NCBI GenBank assembly: GCA_937136425.1
Contig: CAKZON010000042.1
Location: 1-62,752, forward strand
Source: an uncultured Crocinitomix sp.
GTDB taxonomy: Bacteria; Bacteroidota; Bacteroidia; Flavobacteriales_D; Crocinitomicaceae
Direction of reading: 5' to 3'
DNA length: 62,752 nucleotides
Made by a program: the position numbers and the translations under genes. The notes under the pieces are model-generated. The model saw nothing but the letters and a program-made list of their open reading frames with translations, had not been told where the DNA came from and ran no database searches. Shown here piece by piece: positions 43,661 to 53,098 of this stretch; positions within the stretch are counted from its first letter, which is position 1; each line of letters opens with the position of its first letter.

Positions 43661-44845
43661 CTACGCGAAAGGGTTGTTATTGTTTTTAGGATCAAGAGGC
43701 TCCGGATCATCCTTTTTAGGATTCTTCGGTTTACCGCTATCTTCCTCCTGAAGTAAAGCAGATGGTACCCATTTAACCCCGTCAAGCGCTTTATAAACGG
43801 TTTGTCCAAAATTGTATTGGATCAAAAACGGGATAAGGCTTTCATTAACATAATACATTAGAGATCGCAATCTCGCTTTAGTATAATCGTTCAATAAGCG
43901 CTCTTGAACCTCCGCAGCTCCAACAAATGATTTTTGATCAGCTGTAGCAACCTGACCATTCACACCTTTTGAATTTTCATCATTGTTGATCTTAATCAGA
44001 TCCATAAAAATTTTGTGTGAACTACCTGAAGACTTTCGCTCAAGCAATGTAACCTTATCATCAACATCCGGCATTAAATACCCATTGTTCCCAAAATTGG
44101 CAGCAGCTGCTTCTTTCTCGTCATTCTCCTCTTCATCATCTGAGGCTGTTTGAAATACCAGTAACGGATCACCCCACTTTTCAGATGATCTCGCCCAATC
44201 TTTTAAAGCATATCCTTTCAAAATGGAGTGTCGCGTAATGTCCTTTAAAATTCCAAGGTCATCACTTTTTCCAATTTCTAAGAGCATTGTTTTAAATAAT
44301 GCATTGTTTCGGTATGAAACAGTTTTGTCCGGAAAGTTCAAATTTGGAATCAATGCTCCTTTCTCAGGTGACACGTTCATTCTAGGAATGATCTTGGTCT
44401 CTTTGAACTCACCATCATCTCCTAACCAAAAGTAAACAAGTGAATGCCCGTAAAACTCTGTATGAACAAAAGTTTCTGCAAAAGTTTCAAACCAAGATTT
44501 CTGAAGTAGCTTCTCGAGATCCTTTTTTCGTTTCCCATTATTGTCCACCAATATCCAAGGCTGACTAGCTGCTTTAAATATCGCCGTTCTTATTTGTGAT
44601 TTTACATGCAAATCGGTCAAATTCTCATATATCGTATAAAGAGGAATACGATTTGGTAGTTCTTCATCTAGTGCAGCAGCGATTGCCACATCCAAATCTC
44701 GAATTTCAGCTTCAAAACGAAACGTTCTATTTCCACTAAAAGTAAAGGACAGTCCCTTACTTTCTTTTTTGACAAATTTCTCTTCCTTCTGCTGTGCATT
44801 AAAGAAGTTCTTAACACCAGCTGGTAAATAATCATAAATTCCCAT
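43661..44845 (-). CDS. Portal protein (Mu gp29-like, DUF935)
   Basis: 394 residues. Motifs FVHTEFYGHSLVYFWLGDDG, the GYALKDWARSSEKWGDPLLVF segment and QSSV-like AAEVQERLLND fit the Mu portal family. Forms the dodecameric DNA entry vertex. It lies between gp30 and gp36, as in Mu, but on the minus strand. Confidence 0.88.
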   Translation of the reverse strand: MGIYDYLPAGVKNFFNAQQKEEKFVKKESKGLSFTFSGNRTFRFEAEIRDLDVAIAAALDEELPNRIPLYTIYENLTDLHVKSQIRTAIFKAASQPWILVDNNGKRKKDLEKLLQKSWFETFAETFVHTEFYGHSLVYFWLGDDGEFKETKIIPRMNVSPEKGALIPNLNFPDKTVSYRNNALFKTMLLEIGKSDDLGILKDITRHSILKGYALKDWARSSEKWGDPLLVFQTASDDEEENDEKEAAAANFGNNGYLMPDVDDKVTLLERKSSGSSHKIFMDLIKINNDENSKGVNGQVATADQKSFVGAAEVQERLLNDYTKARLRSLMYYVNESLIPFLIQYNFGQTVYKALDGVKWVPSALLQEEDSGKPKNPKKDDPEPLDPKNNNNPFA

Positions 44846-44850
44846 ATTCT

Positions 44851-45297
44851 TTAGTATTTTCTAGGAGCATCACCACCCCATCTGAATTTTGTTCGCTTTT
44901 TATCACCTTCGCCATCACCGTCAGTGTCTTCTAATTTGAGAGGAATACTTATCGACATTTTTCCTTTGGCAATTTGCCTTAATGTCTCAATGGTATCATC
45001 ATAGTTTTTTACAATGCGCTCAGGAACTTCATCATCATCAATGCGCTCATATATGATGTAAAGACAGATGTGCTTACAATAGTACATGACAGATCCATTT
45101 CGGTCAGTTCCTGACTTTTCGAATTCAGCAGCTATTTCAAACCGCTCCAAATGGTCTCCCACAATGCTTGTAGTATGAAAAACTGCATCACCAAATAAAT
45201 CTTCCGGAGAAACGTCATCATTGTCCAGGATATGTGAAAGGCGCTCATCTCTTATTGATGATTGCAGATCTGCTTGAGTTAAATAATCTGTTACCAT
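44851..45297 (-). CDS. gp36-like protein (DUF1320)
   Basis: 148 residues. YLTQADLQSSIRDERLSHI at the N-terminus and YCKHICLYIIYERIDDDEVPERI are characteristic of Mu gp36. Likely a head-tail connector (adaptor). A 7-bp overlap with the terminase gene. Confidence 0.82.
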   Translation of the reverse strand: MVTDYLTQADLQSSIRDERLSHILDNDDVSPEDLFGDAVFHTTSIVGDHLERFEIAAEFEKSGTDRNGSVMYYCKHICLYIIYERIDDDEVPERIVKNYDDTIETLRQIAKGKMSISIPLKLEDTDGDGEGDKKRTKFRWGGDAPRKY

Positions 45298-46961
45298 AAT
45301 CGTTTACTGTCTTTATTGAATTTTCCCTTTCGGGTTTTCTTTCCTTTTTTTCGTGTCATTTTATCGAGTTTATTTCTCGCTCCTTGAATGCAATCCGGCC
45401 CATCAATTTTACCATTAGGGAATCCTTTAAATTGATCGCGTAGGGTAGTCATATCTTTACTGCCTTTCATGGCAATGTTAAATCGCAAATGATGATGATT
45501 TGCAATAGTCTCCATTTGCTCAATACGTCCTATTTTATCGCCTTTTCGCTCGGTGTCGTATTTTGGGTACCACGGAGAGGAATAGTTTAGGTTTTCTATT
45601 TCATAGGACTTTCTTAATTCGGTCCGTTGTAAATCATTTGCTTCACACCAATGTTTGATCTTGCTTTTAACCTTCTCCAGTTTGTCAGGGTTAAATTTCA
45701 GTAGATCAATCTTTTCAGTTTCCTCAGCCAGGTATCGGTGCTCTTTTAACCAATTACCTTTCTGTCTCAACCAGATCCAAAGCACATCATACAAATGCCC
45801 TTTCTTACCTACTAAGGCAATGGCCTTATAACTTGCTTTTCCTGATTCACCGAACGCAGGATCACAGTAACTGAGAATAGCGTCATATTTTTCCAATGGG
45901 AAAACATGGGCCCACACCAAATTGTCTTCAGTAAATGTTGTGCCTGGTTCCACCTGATGGTGATACATTTGTCGAAGCGCCGTTGAGAAGCCATAATCAA
46001 TGATTTTAGCAACACAATCTTCAAGCGAGTAATATTCATCCCATGCAGGTTTTGCTCCCTTTTCAATTAAATCCTGAAGTATTTCCGCTTCGTTTCCGTT
46101 GATTGGATAAATAGGTTCATGAGTAATTGGGTCTTCAGTAAGGTGTACCTTAATATGAGTAAAGGACTTATCCTTTTGATCATCTTCATCAATGTCTCCA
46201 ACCAAATGTGCAGTTATTCCTTTCTTATGAACTCGGTTATTGACATAAATAAAACGGCGGTTATCTTTGGCTAAACACCCCATGAATTCACCCTTGATCC
46301 ATTCAACATGTTCCTCAGTTAATTCCTGGTTCTTTGCTGTTTTTTTGTTATCAGCATCATCAACAATTCCAAGGTTAGGTCGTTTAAATCCTTCTCTGGT
46401 ACCAGCTGGATCCTGTCCAAGTCCAAAACACCAAAACCCCACTCCTTTGGAAGTACAGAAATATGCCGACATGAATGATCCTGAAATACCGAAGTCTCCA
46501 AAATCATGAAGCAATCGCTTATTCTTTCTCAGCTGTACTTCAACATCCTTTAACAAGTTTTTGGCTTTGTCCGCGTTTTGACTTGCTAAGATTAATCCAT
46601 CCAGCTCTCCGGAGACTAACATGTGAATCACCAGAAAAATATCGGCAAAAACAGACTTTGCACTTTCACGGTGCCATTCCCAAATATGCTTCCGGTACTT
46701 ATGGACCAAAACGTTATCAATAGCCTCCCAATGGAACCATGCTAAGGGGGCTGGTTTAAAATCATCACTCCCAAAATAATAATTGATAAACTGGTCAAAG
46801 TTTCCAGGCTTCAACAATCGTGCGATCCGTTTTTTCTTTTGAGCTTCGGTTTCTTTTTTAACCTTTACATCTACCTCACTTGAGTTTTCAACCCGTAGAG
46901 AATTCCGCTCAAACTCCTGCCATATCTTACGTTCCTTTGGACTTAAATCCTCAATTTTCAT
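45291..46961 (-). CDS. Terminase large subunit (Mu gp28-like)
   Basis: 556 residues. The ATPase half has EWHRESAKSVFADI as the Walker A (deviant), LILASQNADKAKNLL, and Walker B LGIVDDADN. The nuclease half begins ILSYCDPAFGES with the first catalytic Asp. It packages DNA by cutting flanking host DNA in Mu-like phages. Its start overlaps the small-subunit stop by 4 bp. Confidence 0.9.
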   Translation of the reverse strand: MKIEDLSPKERKIWQEFERNSLRVENSSEVDVKVKKETEAQKKKRIARLLKPGNFDQFINYYFGSDDFKPAPLAWFHWEAIDNVLVHKYRKHIWEWHRESAKSVFADIFLVIHMLVSGELDGLILASQNADKAKNLLKDVEVQLRKNKRLLHDFGDFGISGSFMSAYFCTSKGVGFWCFGLGQDPAGTREGFKRPNLGIVDDADNKKTAKNQELTEEHVEWIKGEFMGCLAKDNRRFIYVNNRVHKKGITAHLVGDIDEDDQKDKSFTHIKVHLTEDPITHEPIYPINGNEAEILQDLIEKGAKPAWDEYYSLEDCVAKIIDYGFSTALRQMYHHQVEPGTTFTEDNLVWAHVFPLEKYDAILSYCDPAFGESGKASYKAIALVGKKGHLYDVLWIWLRQKGNWLKEHRYLAEETEKIDLLKFNPDKLEKVKSKIKHWCEANDLQRTELRKSYEIENLNYSSPWYPKYDTERKGDKIGRIEQMETIANHHHLRFNIAMKGSKDMTTLRDQFKGFPNGKIDGPDCIQGARNKLDKMTRKKGKKTRKGKFNKDSKRLW

Positions 46962-47428
46962 AGGTTCTCTCGTTTATGGTTTAGCCACTCTCTTAAAAAT
47001 GGACTAATGCGTTTAGCCAATGTCAAATTTTCAGATTCAATAAAATCAAGTATTTCCTTAGTGATCTTTACCATATTATCCCATGACATTTCTTTACCCT
47101 TGATTGTGGATGCAAGTTTGGTAAGTGCATCAATATCACCTTTAGAAATCAGGATTGATTGAAGTTGAGATACGTCCAGCTTACCAGCAAGTTTTTGAGA
47201 ATTGATATGAGTAATTTTCTCAATTATTTTTAACTGATAATCAATAAGTGATAAAATTCGTTCACGGGAGGTCTGTTCTAATAATCCCTTCTCATTCTTT
47301 TTGTTTTTCCAACCGTACTTTGAACTCCATCTCGCAACGGTGTCTGGACTCATATCAACCAAGTTGGCGATCTGTTTATGTGACCAACCATTTAGATATA
47401 ATATGTATGCTGCATCTCTCTTTGACAT
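46958..47428 (-). CDS. Terminase small subunit (HTH)
   Basis: 156 residues. The N-terminal GWSHKQIANLVDMSPDTVARW is a gpP-type HTH, followed by a long helical oligomerisation part. It binds the pac site. First gene of the leftward head operon, with the divergent late promoter region ahead of it. Confidence 0.82.
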   Translation of the reverse strand: MSKRDAAYILYLNGWSHKQIANLVDMSPDTVARWSSKYGWKNKKNEKGLLEQTSRERILSLIDYQLKIIEKITHINSQKLAGKLDVSQLQSILISKGDIDALTKLASTIKGKEMSWDNMVKITKEILDFIESENLTLAKRISPFLREWLNHKRENL

Positions 47429-47481
47429 AACACAAAGGTCAACAATCGAATAGCTGTTTAAAAAGGGTCATTTGTTAGAAC

Positions 47482-47565
47482 TGCGTAGGAAAACAGTAGT
47501 CACGTTAATATTTACGTACGCTACGCACAACCTTTTTTTTTGCCCACAAACACAACTTAACTTTG
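47482..47565. promoter_or_regulatory. Divergent late control region
   Basis: This lies between terminase (leftward) and protease (rightward). TAACTTTG (47558-47565) fits the -7 box, with TTTG 15 bp upstream. An inverted repeat TGCGTAG / CTACGCA (47482-47488, 47521-47527) flanks ACGT-rich DNA and could bind a late activator. Confidence 0.45.
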
Positions 47566-47584
47566 GCCTGAAATAAAACTGTAA

Positions 47585-48685
47585 ATGCCAGTACCAAGTA
47601 GATATTCAATTGAAAACAAATCAGGTGTAGCTGTAATTCAAATTATAGGTGACATTGATTGGTGGGATAATGATTCAAAATCATTTACTGCTAGAATTGA
47701 TGAATTTATTAAAGCAGGTATTACAGATGTTGAGGGTTATATCAATTCTCCAGGAGGTGACATGTTTGAGGGTAATGAAATTGGAAATCAAATCCGAAGA
47801 TTCACCGGAAACCGAACGGCTAAACTAGGAGCATTAGTAGCGAGCTCTGCTACTACTGTTTCAATGGCCTTTAAAAAAGTAGTTGCAGCCAAAAACACTC
47901 AGTTCATGATACATGATCCGAGTTGGAGACCTGTAATTCAGCACACGGAGGATTTTGAATCAAGCAAGCAATTGTATGAGAATTTAAGAAATCAAGCCAT
48001 TGAAGAGTATGTCGAAAAGACAGGGATCAGTAAAGAGGAAGTATCAGAAATGATGCGAAAAACCACTTGGATGAATGCCTCCACTGCTCTTGAAAAAGGT
48101 TTTGTTGATGAAGTAAGTGATGAAAATTCACCAATGCCTGACAACGCCTTTGAAGCACTCAACAAAATGAAGTTTAATGTACCTAAAGAGGTATTGCTTC
48201 AAATGAAAGCCGAAACAAATCTAGAACGAAATATGAACAAAGTTTTGAAACACCTTGGTCTGCCGGAAAACGCAACTGAGGAACAAGTGATCGAGGCGAT
48301 CAAAGCAAAAGATAACGCAGCAGTTAATGCTCTTGTTGCTTTTGGAAAGACAAAAGGATTTAAAGAGGATACTCTCAAGAATCTTGCAGCCAATGATGCA
48401 ACAACTACACTCAAAATGATTGAGGAGCAAAATGTTGTAACACCACCAGCTAATGGCGCAGGTGACAATGGAGGTGAAGGTGGAGACGGTACCCCTGCAA
48501 ATCCTAAAAATGGAGGCGAACCAATCAATCAATTGTTAAACGCACTTCAGGAGTCGCTTAAAGGCGGTAATCCTGTCGAAAACAAGAAAAAGTGGGATGA
48601 TTACTCAGAAGCTGAATTGGAAGCTATCCAAGACAAAACTCCTGACGTTTTTGACCAATTGTATAACGAAAAATTTAAGAAGTAA
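47585..48685 (+). CDS. ClpP-like prohead protease/scaffold (Mu gpI-like)
   Basis: 366 residues. Residues 1-190 are ClpP-fold: YINSPGGDMFEGNEI, Ser nucleophile in LVASSATTVSMA and His in FMIHDPSW. The rest is helical and then Gly/Pro-rich (residues about 280-320), ending DQLYNEKFKK, a scaffold part. It is released by self-cleavage during head maturation. The stop overlaps the capsid ATG. Confidence 0.87.
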   Translation: MPVPSRYSIENKSGVAVIQIIGDIDWWDNDSKSFTARIDEFIKAGITDVEGYINSPGGDMFEGNEIGNQIRRFTGNRTAKLGALVASSATTVSMAFKKVVAAKNTQFMIHDPSWRPVIQHTEDFESSKQLYENLRNQAIEEYVEKTGISKEEVSEMMRKTTWMNASTALEKGFVDEVSDENSPMPDNAFEALNKMKFNVPKEVLLQMKAETNLERNMNKVLKHLGLPENATEEQVIEAIKAKDNAAVNALVAFGKTKGFKEDTLKNLAANDATTTLKMIEEQNVVTPPANGAGDNGGEGGDGTPANPKNGGEPINQLLNALQESLKGGNPVENKKKWDDYSEAELEAIQDKTPDVFDQLYNEKFKK

Positions 48686-49596
48686 TGGCAGTTTTCACAG
48701 ATGACGCGAGTCTAAATAAATATGTTGCACCTATCCTGTTGGAATCAATCCAGGTATTAGATGACAACTTCACACAGTATTTTGGAAAAGTTTCTGCTGG
48801 GGCCAGATCTGCTGATGGTGTAAACATCAATTTGATCGTTAACGATTTTCAATTTGAAACTGGAGTATCAGTAGATGATACTTTTGGAGAACCTGAGAAA
48901 GTCGCTGACAAAAAAGCAATTGTTCCGTGGACCAACTTTACTTCAAAAGTTTATCGAGTTTCTGATACGGACATTCGAAAGTTGACCTACAACAAAGAAA
49001 CTGCGATCAAAGGATCTATTGTGAAGTCATTAAACGCAAAATTAGCGACTGATGCGCTTCATGCCGTTGCTCCAACTTCTGATGCTTCAGAAACCCCAGT
49101 AATCCAAACAACTGGAGAAGATCGTGGAGATGGTTCAAAAGCCATGACGAAAAAGGATGTTCTTAAGTTGAAAGAACGGTATGATGGTAGAAACTTTGTA
49201 CTTGTACTTTGTAAACAACATCAAATTGACCTTTTGGCTGATGAATTGGCATCCTCTGAGAAAACAGTTTTGACTAACCTAAAAGACGGTGAAGTAAGAC
49301 GAATCTTAGGTATTGACATGGCTGTCAATGAGCGATTGGATATCAAGTACACAGCAGCTGCTGTCAAAAAGTTGATTGGCGCGGATCCAGCAGCTGGAGA
49401 TAAACATGCTTCAATTGTTGTTGAAGAGGCAAATTCAATGTTTGACAAATACAGTCTCGGTATTCAGTACCAAGGAAAAGATAAAGACTTCACATATAAA
49501 GTTCCTCACTCAAGATTGAGAATTTATGGAGAGTTCATTGGTGAACAAATCCAGGATGACAAAATGAGAGGAGCCGTTATTGACGGAGCTGTATAA
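48685..49596 (+). CDS. Major capsid protein
   Basis: 303 residues, HK97-like in size and composition, placed directly after the protease as in Mu (gpI then gpT). The pattern NFTSKVYRVSDTDIRKL and C-terminal SRLRIYGEFIGEQIQD fits Bacteroidota phage capsids. Followed by a terminator, as befits the most abundant product. Confidence 0.75.
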   Translation: MAVFTDDASLNKYVAPILLESIQVLDDNFTQYFGKVSAGARSADGVNINLIVNDFQFETGVSVDDTFGEPEKVADKKAIVPWTNFTSKVYRVSDTDIRKLTYNKETAIKGSIVKSLNAKLATDALHAVAPTSDASETPVIQTTGEDRGDGSKAMTKKDVLKLKERYDGRNFVLVLCKQHQIDLLADELASSEKTVLTNLKDGEVRRILGIDMAVNERLDIKYTAAAVKKLIGADPAAGDKHASIVVEEANSMFDKYSLGIQYQGKDKDFTYKVPHSRLRIYGEFIGEQIQDDKMRGAVIDGAV

Positions 49597-49626
49597 GAAA
49601 TTCTTTCTTCATAAAAAGAACCTGAG

Positions 49627-49655
49627 CCTCGCTGAACTTACCACAGCGAGGTTTA
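49627..49655 (+). terminator. Hairpin after the capsid gene
   Basis: Stem CCTCGCTG / CAGCGAGG (8 bp, extendable) with loop AACTTACCA, followed by TTTAGG. Similar in design to the hairpin at 34483. Confidence 0.65.
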
Positions 49656-49700
49656 GGTAGTACAAAATATTAGTAAAAGCATTTTATAAAACCAAAACGT

Positions 49701-50477
49701 ATGAAAAGTAAATTTTTTTTAATCATCCTAAGTTGCCTGTTTTCTTTCGGCGCTTTTTCAAACACCATTACAATGGACTTTAATGAGCATTTGAACAGTA
49801 TTGTAAGTGTCGATTTTCCACAATCCGACTATTTTCCTGAAGTAACCAATAAAACGCAGGTTTGTTTGCATCACACAGCATCCGGAAAAGGTGTAAAAGG
49901 GGATCTTAGTCAATTTTTGAAGCCCGGTAAAATAGCCACACCAATTATTGTTGGCCATTCAGAAGTTTATCGTTTGCATAGCACCCGTCATTGGGGTTAT
50001 CACTTAGGAATCAAAAAGGCTGTTTTTAAGAAATATGCAATTCCATATCAAAACCTGAATAAAACGTGTATAGGCTTAGAGATTGATAATTGGGGGCCAT
50101 TAAAACTAATTGATGGCGAATATCGAGCATGGGTGAATGATTTTGGCGAGGGTGATCGAAAAGACCGGAACGGAGATTCAATTAAAGTTGTTGTTGATCA
50201 GGCAAATGTCATTACTTATGATGAAGCGTTTAGAGGATATCAACACTATGAGCGATATACCGAATTTCAAATTGAATCAGTCTCCTGGTTACTCAAATAT
50301 TGGGCAGACTATCACGACATACCATTGCATTATAATTCGGACATGTGGGATGTTTCAGAAAATGCCTTAAAAGGCAGTCCAGGCATTTACACACATGTAT
50401 CGTACCGATCGGATAAAAGTGATTGTCACCCCCAACCGGAACTAATTGAAATGCTCAATAAACTGAATGAATGCTAA
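49701..50477 (+). CDS. Exported N-acetylmuramoyl-L-alanine amidase endolysin
   Basis: 258 residues. A cleavable signal peptide (MKSKFFLIILSCLFSFGAFS) precedes an Amidase_2 domain: zinc ligands in CLHHTASG, HWGYHLGI and KSDCHPQPE (Cys-His near the end). It cuts the amide between MurNAc and L-Ala. The signal peptide means export by Sec rather than through the holin. It overlaps the holin gene by 7 bp. Confidence 0.88.
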   Translation: MKSKFFLIILSCLFSFGAFSNTITMDFNEHLNSIVSVDFPQSDYFPEVTNKTQVCLHHTASGKGVKGDLSQFLKPGKIATPIIVGHSEVYRLHSTRHWGYHLGIKKAVFKKYAIPYQNLNKTCIGLEIDNWGPLKLIDGEYRAWVNDFGEGDRKDRNGDSIKVVVDQANVITYDEAFRGYQHYERYTEFQIESVSWLLKYWADYHDIPLHYNSDMWDVSENALKGSPGIYTHVSYRSDKSDCHPQPELIEMLNKLNEC

Positions 50478-50674
50478 TGACAAGTATCAGTCTATTATTG
50501 CAGAAGAAACCCATCATTGGCGCGGTTAGTTCCGCCACTGGAGGAGCTGCAATTTTTATAGACTGGATTTCGCCAATAGTATCATTTTTGGCTGCATTGG
50601 CCGGATTAACAGTGGGTGTATTAACAGCCTATTTGAAATGGATGGAAGTAAAGGACCGAAAAAACAAAAAGTAA
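50471..50674 (+). CDS. Small holin-like membrane protein
   Basis: 67 residues, with two hydrophobic helices (residues about 17-30 and 34-53) and a basic tail KDRKNKK. It lies between the endolysin and a second holin, the position of holins in lysis cassettes. Confidence 0.7.
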   Translation: MLMTSISLLLQKKPIIGAVSSATGGAAIFIDWISPIVSFLAALAGLTVGVLTAYLKWMEVKDRKNKK

Positions 50675-50677
50675 GAA

Positions 50678-51121
50678 TTGGGAATTTTTGACAAAATATT
50701 GAAAGGATCTGCCTCTGAACTAACAGAGAATATTGGTGAAGCAATTGATTCAATTGTTACCAATGATCAAGAGCGCCTTGAAGCCAAAAACAAACTGGCA
50801 GAGATTGTCACCGATAAATTGACACAGATTGCTGGATATCAAAAGGAGGTATTACTTGCTGAGGCAAATGGTACCTGGTTACAGCGCAGCTGGAGACCAA
50901 TTGTAATGTTAGCATTTGCTTCAATTGTCATTTATGCAAAGTTTGTGGCACCAGCATTTTCATTACCAAGCGCCGAGCTTGAACCTAATTTTTGGGATCT
51001 ACTTCAAATTGGATTAGGTGGATATGTTGTTGGCCGATCAGCTGAAAAGATTGTTCGTGATCTTACTAAAAACGCGGACTTAACATTTTTAAAGAAGAAA
51101 CACCGAAATAAAGAATTATGA
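50678..51121 (+). CDS. Holin of the 3TM type, TTG start
   Basis: 147 residues starting at TTG 50678. An N-terminal amphipathic region and ANGTWLQRSWRPIVMLAFAS with two to three membrane segments match the three-TM holin family. Ends with a basic tail. The second holin-like gene in the cassette. ATGA overlap with the sheath gene. Confidence 0.8.
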   Translation: MGIFDKILKGSASELTENIGEAIDSIVTNDQERLEAKNKLAEIVTDKLTQIAGYQKEVLLAEANGTWLQRSWRPIVMLAFASIVIYAKFVAPAFSLPSAELEPNFWDLLQIGLGGYVVGRSAEKIVRDLTKNADLTFLKKKHRNKEL

Positions 51122-52299
51122 GTTTACCTGGAGTAAGTTACATATTAGGAAATGGATCAATTGGATCCGTTGCCACTGCGGATGACCGAGTGGGCGGAAT
51201 GATTATGACTGGGCAAACAGTTGCTGGTCCTGACAAGGTCACAATTGGCAATGCTTATCAAATTTTTTCATTGGATGATGCCATTGCATTAGGAATTGAG
51301 GAGTCAGGCGTAAACGCTTACCCATACATTCAAATCAAAGATTTTTATACTGAAGCTGGCTCTGGAAAAGAACTTTGGATCATGCTTACCAGTTCATTGG
51401 TTACAATGGCTGAAATGTATGACGAGACAGATGTATATGGCCCAAAATTAAGAGATGCAGCTGGTGGTAGAATCCGTTTAATGGCAGCGAGTCGTAAAAG
51501 TGCTCCAGGAATAACTATTGCAGACGGTCTTGATGAGGATGTATATGATGCTATGATCAATGGTCAAGTATTCGCCTCGTCTTCAGCTGACAACTTTAAA
51601 CCTTTCCGCTTTTTAGTAGACGGGAAAGATTGGAATGGCACAGTTGCAGATCTACGTGATTATTCTTTAGAAACAAAAAATCGCGGTGGAGTACTCATTG
51701 GAGCAAGTGAACTTACAGGAGCGAATGCTGCAATTGGTTTACTTATGGGCCGTTGGGCAGGAACTCCTGTGCAAAGAAAAGCCTCAAGAGTTAAAACGGG
51801 AGATGTTGGACTTGCAGCTGCTTATTTTACAGATGAGTCTACGACAGAAACTTTTGAGAACTCATGGGATGCAATCCATGATAAAGGATACATCTTTTTC
51901 AGAACATTTGGCGGTAAGGCTGGTTACTTCTTTACTTCAGATAGAACTGGAACATCAACAGCTGATGATTACAGTTCTTTTGCGAGAGGTTTTGTAATAG
52001 ATAAAGCCATCATGATCGCTTATCAGGTTTATGTGAATGAGATTGATGACGAAATTAGCGTTGATGCTTCAGGAGCAATTCTTCCAATTGTATTGAAGGA
52101 ACTCCAGGGTAAAGTTGAAAATGCCATTAATATTCAAATGGTGTCAAAAGGAGAACTAGATGGCTTCACAGCATTTATTGATCCAAATCAAAACGTTGTA
52201 GCAACTGGAATCTTAAAAATTAAACTCCGACCACAACCGGTAGGATACAAAACAAACATTGAAATAGACATGGGATATTTTAATCCTGCAAATTCATAA
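51118..52299 (+). CDS. Tail sheath protein
   Basis: 393 residues. It begins SLPGVSYILGNGSIG and ends with KIKLRPQPVGYKTNIEIDMGY, the closing-strand arrangement of contractile sheaths in Bacteroidota Mu-like phages (DUF2586-like). Forms the contractile outer tube around the tail tube encoded next. Confidence 0.82.
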   Translation: MSLPGVSYILGNGSIGSVATADDRVGGMIMTGQTVAGPDKVTIGNAYQIFSLDDAIALGIEESGVNAYPYIQIKDFYTEAGSGKELWIMLTSSLVTMAEMYDETDVYGPKLRDAAGGRIRLMAASRKSAPGITIADGLDEDVYDAMINGQVFASSSADNFKPFRFLVDGKDWNGTVADLRDYSLETKNRGGVLIGASELTGANAAIGLLMGRWAGTPVQRKASRVKTGDVGLAAAYFTDESTTETFENSWDAIHDKGYIFFRTFGGKAGYFFTSDRTGTSTADDYSSFARGFVIDKAIMIAYQVYVNEIDDEISVDASGAILPIVLKELQGKVENAINIQMVSKGELDGFTAFIDPNQNVVATGILKIKLRPQPVGYKTNIEIDMGYFNPANS

Positions 52300-52302
52300 A
52301 CA

Positions 52303-52716
52303 ATGGCAGTAGTTAGATCAGAACAATATGCATGGAACGACATCACCTTAAGTGTTGGTGGAAGAATCCTTTACCAAGCCACAAAAATTGAAGTGGAGTA
52401 TGGATATGAACATGAAACCGGTTTTGCCAAAGGCGGTTTTGGCCAGTTCATTAATGAAAAAAACTTTACAGTAAGTGGTTCTTTAGAGCTATTGCAAAGT
52501 GAAGTAGAGGCCTTAGAAGAATCTTATGGCAAAGATTTACAACGGACTTATTTTGATATTACCTGGACGTTTGATGCGAGAGGTGATTTGAATTTAAGAA
52601 CGCATGTTGTTAAACATTTCAAATTCGGTAAGATCAAAAAAGCCCTGGGCAATTCTGATGCTTTTATGAAAGTGTCGATTCCATTCATGGCCTTAGATAT
52701 AGACTTAAACGTGTAA
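52303..52716 (+). CDS. Tail tube protein
   Basis: 137 residues, beta-rich, with GGRILYQATKIEVEYGYEHE and a strand-rich FTVSGSLELL. Its position directly after the sheath makes it the inner tail tube, as gpM in Mu. Length is typical. Confidence 0.75.
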   Translation: MAVVRSEQYAWNDITLSVGGRILYQATKIEVEYGYEHETGFAKGGFGQFINEKNFTVSGSLELLQSEVEALEESYGKDLQRTYFDITWTFDARGDLNLRTHVVKHFKFGKIKKALGNSDAFMKVSIPFMALDIDLNV

Positions 52717-52726
52717 AACAAAACAA

Positions 52727-53098
52727 ATGAAAAACGAGAAATTCAGCAAAGAACCAACAAAAGCTCAAATCAAAGAGTGGGAAGAAGATGAAAAAGTTAA
52801 GGTAATCACACTTGATCGAAAGGTTGATGTAGATGATGAAGGTAACGAAACTGTCATTGATGAAGGAGTCACTGGATACTTCAGAAAACCTGATCGTGCA
52901 ACTATCAAATTTGCCAATGCAAAATTCACACGAGCTGACGGAGCTGTGGATCCCATTTCTCCAGGAGAAGTTATTTTGAACCGTTGTTGGTTGGGAGGAA
53001 ACCCTAAAATGAAATCAGAAGACAAATACTTCTTTAGAGTTTGTATTGAACTCAATGGTTGGTTGAATGATGTAATGGGTTTTACGTCCAGCTCATAA
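52727..53098 (+). CDS. Tail assembly chaperone, short form
   Basis: 123 residues, located between tail tube and tape measure as gpG/gp41-type chaperones are. It contains the slippery site GGGTTTT near the end (53077-53083). Most ribosomes terminate at 53096-53098; a fraction would shift -1 and make the 177-residue form (52727-53259). Confidence 0.78.
   Translation: MKNEKFSKEPTKAQIKEWEEDEKVKVITLDRKVDVDDEGNETVIDEGVTGYFRKPDRATIKFANAKFTRADGAVDPISPGEVILNRCWLGGNPKMKSEDKYFFRVCIELNGWLNDVMGFTSSS

Noticed and set aside
43588..43809. 73-codon minus-strand ORF over the portal 3' end
   Set aside because: It is an out-of-frame shadow of the portal gene, and its sequence is low in protein character.
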